Assembly: GCA_016711405.1 (NCBI GenBank)
Contig: JADJSZ010000007.1
Coordinates: 1-36,287, forward strand
DNA: 36,287 bases
Direction: 5' to 3'
DNA from: Candidatus Hadersleviella danica
GTDB lineage: Bacteria; Chloroflexota; Anaerolineae; Promineifilales; Promineifilaceae
Both the position numbers and the translations under genes were made by a program. This document shows positions 7,829 through 15,330 of the stretch, piece by piece; positions within the stretch are counted from its first letter, which is position 1, and each line of letters begins with the position of its first letter. The notes under the pieces were generated by a model. That model was not told the DNA's origin. It saw only the letters and a program-made list of their open reading frames with translations, and did no database searches.

Positions 7829-8554
7829 CTGTTGGTAGCGCTCGGCCGCAGGGTGGCGTGGCCATCGCCAGCAAAAAACCCCCGCGCTGGCCAAGGCGGC
7901 TATCTCTGGCTCGTGGGGCAAGACGGTTAACACCTCACGGCCGTAGGTTTGCCGCACAGTTTGCGCCACCTGCGCCTCATCCAAACTGGGCGGCACCTCG
8001 TTGACAATGAGGGCGACATTTTCGGCCGCCAAGCGGGTGGCCAAATCGAGCGAAATACTCGTTCCCAAAAAGTCTTGCACATCGGGGCGCAAGACAATCC
8101 ACAACACATCAGCCATCGCCATCGCCAACAAAACCTCATCGTGCAACCCGCCGTGCAAATCGAGCAAAAGCACATCGAGCGCACACGCCTCGGCAAATTC
8201 TTGCAGGGCGGTGTTGAGCAGGGGCACATGGGCGGCACTGCGCCCCATGCGCATCATATCGTGGGGGTTGATGCTGGCGGGGAGGAGGAAGAGACGGCCG
8301 AGTTCGCCACTGGGCAGGGGCACGGCCACAATCGCTTCTTCGATGTGGCAACCACCCCACAAAAAGTTGTTCAGATGATGGGTGCGGGGGTGCATGGAAA
8401 CCCCAAACGGTAGATGAAGCGTTGGGGCGGGAAAGTTGAGGTCGGCCACACCCACAACTTTGCCCTGAGTGGCCAAACAAGCGGCCACATTGGCCACCAC
8501 GGTGGTTTTACCTGTTCCTTGTCGAAAGGATTGCACCGCAATAATTATGGTCAC
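7799..8554 (-). CDS. MinD/ParA-like ATPase (paralogue A)
   Basis: This is a SIMIBI-class P-loop ATPase. It opens with the deviant Walker A motif RQGTGKTT (residues about 11-18), then VGVADLNFPAPTLHLPFG (switch region), LDVLLLDLHGG (Walker B-like, near residue 125) and LRPDVQDFLGTSISLDLA. The start is a GTG at 8554 and no strong ribosome site is visible. It is clearly paralogous to the ATPase at 9035-9792, sharing the order Walker A, LNxxLWG/LRG, LLPAS, D-x-HxGLxDE, LRPDxQDFxGTS. The family includes ParA, MinD, FleN and CpaE-type proteins that sort or position cargo on membranes or nucleoid. The likely role here is spatial organisation or signalling, but no partner is named by the sequence. 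Confidence 0.82.
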   Translation of the reverse strand: MTIIIAVQSFRQGTGKTTVVANVAACLATQGKVVGVADLNFPAPTLHLPFGVSMHPRTHHLNNFLWGGCHIEEAIVAVPLPSGELGRLFLLPASINPHDMMRMGRSAAHVPLLNTALQEFAEACALDVLLLDLHGGLHDEVLLAMAMADVLWIVLRPDVQDFLGTSISLDLATRLAAENVALIVNEVPPSLDEAQVAQTVRQTYGREVLTVLPHEPEIAALASAGVFCWRWPRHPAAERYQQLTTALLHHG

Positions 8555-8561
8555 GGCCGTT

Positions 8562-8633
8562 AGGGGGGATATGGATAAGGAGTAGGGAGGGATAGGGTAC
8601 TATCCCTATCCTCTGTCCCTATCTATTTCTACG
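8562..8633. repeat. GGATAGGG word repeat and hairpin
   Basis: GGATATGGATAAGG and GGGAGGGATAGGG are followed by CCCTATCC at 8604-8611 and CCCTATC further on. GGATAGGG (8590-8597) and CCCTATCC form an 8-bp stem. It lies between the winged-helix gene and ATPase A, and its right side runs a few bases into the winged-helix gene's 3' end. Confidence 0.6.
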
Positions 8634-8950
8634 TAGGAATCCCAAATGGAGCTGGCCAAACCACGGCCGCCGCTGTGGTCAAAGCGCACCCGATAGGTGG
8701 GGGTCTCTTCGGCCGAGCGTTGGTAGAGCCGCAAAAAGCCTTTGTCTACCAACACGGCCGCCAACAAACCCGCTTCAGGTTCGCTCATTTCCAATGCCTC
8801 GGCAAACTGGGGTAAACTGACCGAACGTAGCCGCATGACCTCCCGAAGCACTTTTGCCAGTGGCTCGGGCAACTCCAACACGTTCATCAGTGTTACCCCA
8901 CGCACGGGGTCTAATTCGCTTACTTTGGCCTGTAGTTCTTGTACGTTCAT
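8606..8950 (-). CDS. Small winged-helix-like protein between two MinD-like ATPases
   Basis: The 114-residue protein has no signal peptide. Residues about 20-75 (LPEPLAKVLREVMRLRSVSL, QFAEALEMSEPEAGLLAAVL, VDKGFLRLYQR) read as helix-helix-turn-helix with a following strand pair, the layout of a winged helix: 'layer of helices, recognition helix, then a wing'. The C-terminus is charged (VEIDRDRG). It lies between two paralogous MinD-like ATPases on the same strand and probably forms an operon with them; it may be an adaptor or regulator. Identification is by fold pattern only. Confidence 0.6.
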   Translation of the reverse strand: MNVQELQAKVSELDPVRGVTLMNVLELPEPLAKVLREVMRLRSVSLPQFAEALEMSEPEAGLLAAVLVDKGFLRLYQRSAEETPTYRVRFDHSGGRGLASSIWDSYVEIDRDRG

Positions 8951-8965
8951 CGGCCGCCGAGGAGG

Positions 8966-9039
8966 AATTAGTAATTAGTAATTAGTAGCTGTCATTATGC
9001 ACTACTCACTAACCACTACTCACTAGCCACTACACTAAC
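8966..9039. repeat. Word repeats TTAGTAA and ACTACTCACTAACC
   Basis: TTAGTAATTAGTAATTAGTA at 8968-8987 is followed by ACTACTCACTAACC at 9001-9014 and ACTACTCACTAGCC at 9015-9028. The second family reappears as its reverse complement at 26452-26486. Confidence 0.7.
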
Positions 9040-9792
9040 CATCTGCCAACATATCTGCCAAGATTTGCAATTTCCGCGCCACTTCTGTGTCGGGGTGGTG
9101 CAATACAAAAATACCTTTGCTTCCCAAAGCCATCATCTCATCGGAGTGGGGAATAATGGCCGCCACAGGGGCATCGTAAGTACTCTCAACTTGTTTCTTG
9201 AGAGCCACAAAATCGAACATTTGAGGCGCTTTGTTGACCAACAAAATCAGATTGGGCACATCGAGTTTTTTGGCAATTTCTACCGTCACACTTGTCCCTT
9301 GGAAATCTTGTTGGTCGGGGCGCAAGATGATGATGAGATATTCCGAGATGGTGATAGAGAGCAGGGTCTCATCATTTAGGCCGGGATGGGTATCAATCAT
9401 CAACACGTCTAAATCGAGTGCGTCTATCAAATCATACAACCCATCGTTTAGCACGCCGGGTCGTAGCTTTCGCGCAGAATGTGGACAATATCCCCTGTTT
9501 TGGCGCTGGCGGGAACGAGATAGACACGGCCGCTGACCGACACGCCCAAGCGTGAAGTCACATCATAAGCCGCCTCCTCAATTGCGCATTTACCGCGCAA
9601 ATAATCGTTCAGCGAGTTCACCATTTCTGATTCTTCCAAGCGGAACAACACGTAGATACCGGGGGATTGAATATCAGTATCTACGACAGCAACGCGCAAC
9701 CCTTTTTTGGCCAACAAGGCCGCTAGGTTTGCGGTGGTGTTAGATTTGCCTGTGCCGCCACGGAAAGAATGCACCGAAACCACTTTAGCCAT
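9035..9792 (-). CDS. MinD/ParA-like ATPase (paralogue B, one frame break)
   Basis: This ATPase has a canonical deviant Walker A, FRGGTGKSNTT, near residues 10-20, then VAVVDTDIQSPGIYVLF, NSLNDYLRGKCAIEEAAYDV, LDVLMIDTHPGLNDETLLS (Walker B and switch II) and IILRPDQQDFQGTSVTVEIA. The two halves (9448-9792 and 9035-9454) are in different frames; adding one base near 9452-9460 gives RESYDPGVLNDGLYDLIDAL, which fits. AGGAG lies 8 bases before ATG 9792. It is the probable first gene of a three-gene operon with the winged-helix protein and ATPase A. Tandem MinD-like ATPases may form heterodimers or work on different cargoes; this is inferred. Confidence 0.82.
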
Positions 9793-9916
9793 ATCATTTT
9801 ACTCCTGCTCTATTTTTAGCAAAGTACCTTGTAATTGTATGGCAAACAGCCAATTTGTCGAATGTGACGACAGGCGCAAAGAGTCTGGAGGAAAACCTGC
9901 GTTCTGTGGTTAGAAA

Positions 9917-9937
9917 AACGGCTAAAGCCGCCACTAC
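9917..9937. repeat. Small palindrome CGGCT-AA-AGCCG ending CGCCACTAC
   Basis: CGGCT (9919-9923) and AGCCG (9926-9930) form a 5-bp stem, and CGCCACTAC (9929-9937) matches the right end of the 28-bp palindrome at 17238-17265. It sits between two divergent genes and may be a REP-like element. Confidence 0.5.
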
Positions 9938-9998
9938 AAGCAAAATCTGAACACTTACCAATTTTTGTTCTTAACACTTAACAGAGGAGGAAAACAAC

Positions 9999-10637
9999 AT
10001 GGCCATCATCCACAATGGATGCACAGGACGCACTTATCTAGGTGTCGAAGTAAGCATTGACAAGCGATTGCCCCCCAGTGGCTTATTTAGCCGTGGCCCC
10101 GTTTTTTCATCGAATGCCCCAAAGGATGATGAGATGGGGGAAGATCTATGGGATGCCGTAACAGCGAAAATAACCGAGGAGCTAGAAGAAGAGGAGAGCA
10201 TCTTCCCCATCACAAATTGGCCTGAGATAGATCAGTCTAAAGTTGGTTGGCTCTGTTGCACCTTTCGGATGATGGTGGGTGAAAATACCATCTTTGAACA
10301 CGGCATCTTGGTGCAATATGGCACTTTTTGGAATTGGTTTTACACGGTGCGGGATTTGCTGGCCTCCGAACATGAAGATGAGCAGGTCGTTTACAGTGGC
10401 TTTGAAAGCCCAGAACTCCGCATGACCCTCCACCGAAGCCCAATTGACCCTCTTTACTTTGATACTCCACCAGATAAAACCGTTTATGGGCACAGTTTAC
10501 AGATCTTTGTAAATCCTTGTATCGCCGAAGGGGGAGGGGTGACCTTGGATGGCCCCGGAATGTATTTGGGAGTTGAGGAGGCGGAACTGATGGCGTTTTC
10601 CCAGCAATTATTGGATGAAGCGCATCAGGCGGGTTAG
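9999..10637 (+). CDS. Unknown soluble protein, 212 residues
   Basis: I do not recognise this protein. The ATG at 9999 is well supported by AGAGGAGGAAAA a few bases upstream. The product has no signal peptide or membrane helix and is acidic, with a Glu-rich patch (ELEEEES, about residues 65-71). Aromatic segments such as WGLCC-type and YGTFWNWFYTV suggest a compact alpha/beta fold. It is transcribed divergently from MinD-like ATPase B; the 206-bp spacer between them carries the small CGCCACTAC palindrome. Confidence 0.6.
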   Translation: MAIIHNGCTGRTYLGVEVSIDKRLPPSGLFSRGPVFSSNAPKDDEMGEDLWDAVTAKITEELEEEESIFPITNWPEIDQSKVGWLCCTFRMMVGENTIFEHGILVQYGTFWNWFYTVRDLLASEHEDEQVVYSGFESPELRMTLHRSPIDPLYFDTPPDKTVYGHSLQIFVNPCIAEGGGVTLDGPGMYLGVEEAELMAFSQQLLDEAHQAG

Positions 10638-10680
10638 GGGTTGGGGCATGGTTCACAGTCCTCGAGAGAACATCTTTACT

Positions 10681-10733
10681 GGGGACAAGGGACTTGGGAC
10701 GCTTGTGACCTCCAGTCCCTTGTCCCTAGTCCG
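10681..10733. repeat. GGGACAAGGGAC word repeat, inverted
   Basis: GGGGACAAGGGACTTGGGAC at 10681-10700 is answered by GTCCCTTGTCCCTAGTCC at 10716-10733. Similar words occur at 11511-11554 and 20089-20150. It follows the 3' end of the preceding gene and could form an imperfect hairpin. Confidence 0.7.
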
Positions 10734-10809
10734 AAATTGTCAAGATAGCTTGAACCATGCCGGGGTTAGTTATCTTCTTGTCACCCATGTAACGGCTCAG
10801 CATCCTTAG

Positions 10810-10834
10810 CTGGGGCGGTCTGGAGACCGCCCAG
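10810..10834. repeat. Hairpin between convergent genes
   Basis: CTGGGGCGGTCT (10810-10821) pairs with AGACCGCCCAG (10824-10834) with a GG loop. It lies just past the end of the PspC gene; the 220-bp spacer before it holds only the word repeat. Confidence 0.6.
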
Positions 10835-10856
10835 AGCATTTGAATGGGTTACATTG

Positions 10857-11273
10857 TTATTTCCACCACAGGCGAAGCACCCAAAAACCCGCCATGATAA
10901 TGACGAGGGGCAAGAACAACCCACTTCCAATCAGACCGAGTTGGTAAAGCAAGAGATCGCCGCCCATGAGAATGAGCAGAAGCGCGGCCGTTTGACGGCC
11001 GTTGCTGTTGTCGCTCACTTCGGAGAGGGTTTGCCCAAACTCGTCCAAATTGGTTTGCACCACATGGGCAAGTGGTTGGCCATCATCGGCCTCCTTGGGC
11101 ACAACCAACATGAGCAACAAATAGAGAGGGATGCCAATTCCACTGGCTAAGCCCAAAATCACAAAGGCGACCCGCACCAGCGTCGCATCTACGCCCAAAT
11201 AGTCGGCCAAGCCGCCACAAACCCCTGCAATAAAGCGGTCTGTTGTCCGTCGTGTAAGTTTTAACTGTGACAT
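10857..11273 (-). CDS. PspC domain membrane protein
   Basis: The N-terminus RRTTDRFIAGVCGGLADYLG followed by VDATLVRVAFVILGLASGIG and PLYLLLMLVVP is the PspC domain (PF04024), an inner-membrane stress-response module that senses or relays envelope stress. Two more hydrophobic segments close the protein (LLLILMGGDLLLYQLG and LFLPLVIIMAGFWVL). I start at the ATG at 11271-11273 because AAGGAG lies just upstream and the product begins at MSQLK, directly before the domain. The longer frame adds an upstream tail of poor quality. Length is 138 residues. No phage-shock partners are visible here, so it is a stand-alone copy. Confidence 0.85.
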   Translation of the reverse strand: MSQLKLTRRTTDRFIAGVCGGLADYLGVDATLVRVAFVILGLASGIGIPLYLLLMLVVPKEADDGQPLAHVVQTNLDEFGQTLSEVSDNSNGRQTAALLLILMGGDLLLYQLGLIGSGLFLPLVIIMAGFWVLRLWWK

Positions 11274-11357
11274 AATCATCTTTCTCCTTGCCCATCTATA
11301 CGCACAGAGGGTGGATTCGTTACTGGCTTGATGCTGATTGACTGACAAAACTTATTG

Positions 11358-11429
11358 AACTGCGGAGGCGCGGAGAACCCATAGAAATTCCCCAGAGAGA
11401 ACTCCGCGCCCTCTGCGCTCTCCGCAGTT
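11358..11429. repeat. TGCGGAG-type word repeat, inverted
   Basis: AACTGCGGAGGCGCGGAG at 11358-11375 faces CTCCGCGCCCTCTGCGCTCT and CCGCAGTT at 11402-11429, an inverted arrangement of short TCTGCGC-type words upstream of the PspC gene. Confidence 0.65.
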
Positions 11430-11510
11430 AGAAAAAGCTCAAACAACGATTTGTCAGTCAAATAGGGCTTGATGACTAATTTTGGCATGATTTAAGCCAT
11501 CTTACAATTA

Positions 11511-11554
11511 GGGATAAGGGACAGGAGGAAGATACTATCTCCTATCCCTTGTCC
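11511..11554. repeat. AGGGATAAGGGAC word repeat, inverted
   Basis: GGGATAAGGGACAGGAG and the following CTCCTATCCCTTGTCC form an imperfect hairpin upstream of the Nudix gene. It belongs with the GGGACAAGG family at 10681 and 20083. Confidence 0.6.
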
Positions 11555-11658
11555 ACAGTCAGAATTTGTTAATTCCAACTAACAATTTTTTAGAGCGGCC
11601 GAGGGGTATGCTATACTCTGGGCGCTATGGGGCAAGCTCATCTTCACCGTTAGCCTAC

Positions 11659-12171
11659 ATGAATTCACACACACGCCTCAAGCGAAGCATGGCGGGGCTG
11701 GTCAGGTGGCGGCCGTCGCGCTGGCTCTTACGGTTGGCCGTGCGCCTATTTGCCCCCCAACACCGCGTCGGCGTGAGCGTCATCGTCATCAACACCGACC
11801 AGCAGATTTTATTGCTCAAACATGTCTACCACCCCACCTTGCCGTGGGGGCCGCCCGGCGGCTGGCTAGATAAAGGGGAAGACCCGCGCACAGGGGCGGC
11901 ACGAGAATTGCGGGAAGAGACGGGGATTACGGCCGAAATCGGCCCCCTCCTCCTTCTCGAACACCAAACGCCCCCCGACCATATCGGCATCGCCTACCTT
12001 GCCCAACTGCCCTCCCCCAGCCCAACGGCTCCCTTCCAACTCAGTCACGAAATCATCACGGCCGAATGGTTCACGGCCGCATCCCTCCCCCCTATCTCCA
12101 GTTTCACCCGCCGCGCCATCGCCCTTGCCCTGCTGAAAAAAGGACAAAGTACGAAGGACGAAGGACGATAG
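11659..12171 (+). CDS. Nudix hydrolase
   Basis: The Nudix box is complete: GWLDKGEDPRTGAAREL followed by REETGI, matching G-x5-E-x7-R-E-U-x-E-E-x-G-U, around residues 79-101 counted from ATG 11659. Nudix enzymes hydrolyse nucleoside-diphosphate-linked substrates; the substrate here is unknown. I start at ATG 11659 since it gives MNSHTRLKRSM and a short basic leader; an in-frame TTG at 11566 and ATG at 11608 also exist. About 30 residues precede the first Nudix strand, including a basic stretch RWRPSRWLLRLAVR. It is the first gene of a plus-strand run. Confidence 0.82.
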   Translation: MNSHTRLKRSMAGLVRWRPSRWLLRLAVRLFAPQHRVGVSVIVINTDQQILLLKHVYHPTLPWGPPGGWLDKGEDPRTGAARELREETGITAEIGPLLLLEHQTPPDHIGIAYLAQLPSPSPTAPFQLSHEIITAEWFTAASLPPISSFTRRAIALALLKKGQSTKDEGR

Positions 12172-12212
12172 CACCCGAGTAATTTCGTCCTTCATCCTTC
12201 ATCCTTTATTCA
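12141..12212. repeat. AAGGACGAAGGACGA word repeat, inverted
   Basis: GGACAAAGTACGAAGGACGA followed by TTTCGTCCTTCATCC and CTTCATCC words. The left half overlaps the 3' end of the Nudix gene, so the last codons of that gene are encoded in the repeat. Confidence 0.65.
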
Positions 12213-12228
12213 CCGCACTCCGCACTCC

Positions 12229-13689
12229 ATGAACAGACGCAACCAACCCGGCCTCTTCCAATGGCTCATCACCACCGTTATCATCGCCATTGCCGCGCTG
12301 ATTCTCTACAAGCTCATCGAGTACAGCAACGTGCGCGCCTACATGCCCACGGGCATGACCATCGCCAACATCAATGTGAGCGGTTATAGCGAAGAGCAAG
12401 TTCGCGCCGCCTTAGCCAACCGCTATTTAGATGCCCCCGTGGTCGTTTTTCATGGCAACATGCGCCAAGAAATTAACCCCCGTCAAGATGCGGGGTTTGA
12501 ACTCGATTTTGAGACAATGTTGAGCCAAGCCAGCTTTCAACGACAACAGCAAGATTATTGGCAAGGGTTCATGGGCTACATTTTGGGTTTGCCACTCGAG
12601 CTGGAAATGGTGGAGCTACGCGCCACCCACAACCGCGCCACGTTGCAAGCCACGCTAGAAACGATTGCCAGCACCCAAGACAAATCGCCCCAGCCGCCCC
12701 AACCCGTGCCCACCACACTCAGCTTTTTGTATGGCGAGCAGGGGGTACGCACCAACGTTCTGGCCAGCCTGAATGATGTGGAAGCGGCCTTGTACAGCCC
12801 CACCAGCCGTGAGGCGCGGCTGATTGTGGAGCCAGTGGTTCCCCCACGGCCGAATATGAACCTGCTGGCCAACCTTATTGTGAACCATTTGGACAATTTC
12901 GGGGGCGTGGCCAGCATCTTTATCCTCGATTTGCAAACGGGCGATGAAATCAACATCAACGCCGATGCCCCGCTTTCGGGTATGACCATTCTCAAACTGC
13001 CCATTGTAATCGAAACGATGCGCGTCCTCGATAGGCCACTCAGCGACACCCAAATCGAACTCGTCACCAATTCGTTGCTCGATGTGGACAATGAGAGCGC
13101 CAATCAATTGCTCAACTTGATTGCGGGGCAAGAAAACCCGTTCATTGGGGCGGATATGGTCACCGAGACGATGCTCCGACTTGGGTTAGCCAACACCTAT
13201 TTGGTGGCTCCCTATGATGGCCAACCACGGCCGAATAAAACCAGCCTCGAAACACCCGCCAACAGCCAGCCTGCCATCACCACCTCCCCCACACCCACCA
13301 TGCAAACCACGGCCGAAGACATGGGTTCCCTCCTCGCCATGCTCTATGATTGCGCCCAATGGGGTGGGGGCGGATTAACGGCCGCTTTTGAGGGGCAAAT
13401 CACCCAAGAAGAGTGCCAGCAAATCTTGCAAATCATGGCCCAAAACGTCATCGGAAGCCTCACCGAAGAGGGCGTGCCCCCCGGCACCCCTGTCGCCCAC
13501 AAACATGGCTGGGGAAGTGACACCCACGGCGATGTGGGCATCATCTTCTCCCCCAACGGCGACTATGTGTTGGTACAATACCTCCACCAAAACAGTTGGC
13601 TCGAATGGGCCACCAGCTCCCCCCTCATGGCCGATGTATCCCGCGCCACCTACAACTACTTCAATTTTGATGCCCCCTACACGCAGTAA
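12229..13689 (+). CDS. Class A beta-lactamase-like protein, Ser to Thr at the nucleophile position
   Basis: The N-terminus has one membrane helix (WLITTVIIAIAALILYKLI, about residues 12-30), so the protein is anchored with its bulk outside. Residues about 40-200 include a VanW/PG-binding-like region (GMTIANINVSGYSEEQVRAA). The C-terminal half is a serine beta-lactamase-like fold: FILDLQTGDEININADAPLS, then SGMTILKLP where a Ser-x-x-Lys is expected, then the SxN motif ESANQLLN and the KTG-equivalent VAHKHGW. The Ser of SxxK is replaced by Thr (T253) compared with the paralogue's STVK, and the third triad reads KHG. Either Thr acts as nucleophile or the protein is a non-catalytic homologue. Length 486 residues. 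The next gene is its paralogue. Confidence 0.8.
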   Translation: MNRRNQPGLFQWLITTVIIAIAALILYKLIEYSNVRAYMPTGMTIANINVSGYSEEQVRAALANRYLDAPVVVFHGNMRQEINPRQDAGFELDFETMLSQASFQRQQQDYWQGFMGYILGLPLELEMVELRATHNRATLQATLETIASTQDKSPQPPQPVPTTLSFLYGEQGVRTNVLASLNDVEAALYSPTSREARLIVEPVVPPRPNMNLLANLIVNHLDNFGGVASIFILDLQTGDEININADAPLSGMTILKLPIVIETMRVLDRPLSDTQIELVTNSLLDVDNESANQLLNLIAGQENPFIGADMVTETMLRLGLANTYLVAPYDGQPRPNKTSLETPANSQPAITTSPTPTMQTTAEDMGSLLAMLYDCAQWGGGGLTAAFEGQITQEECQQILQIMAQNVIGSLTEEGVPPGTPVAHKHGWGSDTHGDVGIIFSPNGDYVLVQYLHQNSWLEWATSSPLMADVSRATYNYFNFDAPYTQ

Positions 13690-13697
13690 ATAAGGCG

Positions 13698-13726
13698 CAT
13701 TTCAGCACTCAGCACTCAGCACTTTT
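13698..13726. repeat. CAGCACT word repeat
   Basis: Tandem CAGCACT words (TTCAGCACTCAGCACT and a further copy) fill the 38-bp gap between the two paralogous beta-lactamase-like genes, so no ribosome site is obvious for the second. Confidence 0.6.
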
Positions 13727-13727
13727 T

Positions 13728-15330
13728 ATGAGACGCGACACACGCACATCTGGCCAAGGCTTTTACCGCTTCCTGCTTTTGGTTTTGCTCTCTGGCCTGC
13801 TCTATTACATGGGGCGGGAAGGGTGGGCATTCCTGCAAGTACGGGACAATTACCCGCTGGGGAGCAGTATTGCAGGGGTAGACGTGGCGCAACTCTCGGC
13901 CGAACAAGCGGCCGAACGCATCCGCGCCCAATACAACCAGCCCATCATGGCTGTTTATGAGACGGAGGTGGTGGAAATAAACCCCGCCGAAGCAGGGTTC
14001 GTCTTGGAAATGGAAACAATGCTGGAGGAGGCGGCCGTCCAGTTGGCCGCCAGCAGTTATGGGGAAACGCTATCTCGCCGCACTCATCCAACGGCCGCTC
14101 AGCCCCATTACAGTGCCCCTCCGCGCCAACCACGACCCAGCGGCCGTGGCCTATCTCGTCAACTTATTGGCGGATATGCTCGACAAACCCGCCAAAGTGC
14201 CCCAACTCCTCAGTGACACAGGTTTTATCCAACTGGGCGAAGCAGGGCGCATTGGCGACCGCACGGCCGGGATTGAAAGTCTGACGGCCGCGCTCTACCA
14301 ACCTGAAAATCGCACGGCCGTCATCCCCGTGCTCGACCAACCCGCCCCCGCCCTCGACATGGCCTTCCTCGAAAGCCACCTGCGCGAACAAATGCGCGGC
14401 TTCGATGGCACAGGGGTCATCTATGTGCTTGATTTACAAACAGGCGAAGAACTATCCATCAACGCCGATGCCGCCATTTCAGGACTCAGCACCGTCAAAA
14501 TTGCCATCATGCTAGAGGTATTGCGTGTGGTAGATGGGGAGCTAGACAGCGACCAAGCCAAGCTCATGGCTCAAACAGCCATTTTCTCGGGCAATTACAG
14601 CGCCAATTTGCTTCTAGATGTGGTGGCGCAACAAGACAATGCCTATCTCGGGGTAGACATCCTCACCGAATCCATGCACCGTTTGGGTCTCGTCAACACC
14701 TTTATCGCCACCCCCTACGAAGAAGCCCCGCGCCCTACACGGCCGACCTACACCACCCCCGCCAACCAGCGCACCGACATCAACCTAGACCCCGACCCCG
14801 CCATGCAAACCACGGCCGAGGAAATGGGCCTCCTCCTTGCGATGGTTTACGATTGCGCCAAGGGCGGCGGTGCCCTCCTCGCCGCCTATGAAGGCAAAAT
14901 TGCCCCCGACGAATGCCAATTTCTGCTCGATTTACTCGTGCAAAACACCGAAGGCAACCTCATCCGCTATGGCGTGCCCGAAACAGTATCCGTGGCCCAC
15001 AAACACGGCTGGGCCTACAACACCCACGGCGATGTCGGCGTTGTCTTCTCCCCCGGCGGCGATTATGTCATCGTCCAATACCTGCACCAAGATAGCGATT
15101 GGCTCAACGCCAACGTCAGCTTCCCCCTTCTGCGCGAACTTTCGCGCAGTGTCTATAACTATTTCAATGTAGACAACCCTTATGTAGACCACAAACGCGC
15201 CCAAAAAGGGGCGGGCAAGCGAGCCATGGAAACGATTCTGGCGCAAATCGAGGCGGGCACTTTATCTATACAACCCGTTGAGGAGACAAGTGAGCCAACA
15301 AACGAAGAGAGCAACGATGCAATCCCTTAA
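13728..15330 (+). CDS. Class A beta-lactamase-like protein, paralogue with intact STVK (frame-broken)
   Basis: The N-terminus has a membrane helix (FYRFLLLVLLSGLLYYMG) and then SIAGVDVAQLSAEQAAERI, matching the first paralogue's GMTIANINVSGYSEEQV. At 14061-14064 a G4 run breaks the frame: with one G fewer the reading continues as SYGKRYLAALIQRP, again matching the paralogue. The catalytic half has FDGTGVIYVLDLQTGEELSI, SGLSTVKIAIM with a proper S-T-V-K, the NYSANLLL (SxN) motif and VAHKHGWAYNTHGDVG. The end is a charged tail. Unlike its neighbour it keeps the catalytic Ser. Its 3' end overlaps the following gene by 14 bp. The likely location is the cell surface, anchored by the N-terminal helix; substrate unknown. 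Confidence 0.8.

Noticed and set aside
8960..9035. Possible CRISPR array from spaced repeats
   Set aside because: Words are 7-14 bases, without spacers of constant length, and differ from each other.
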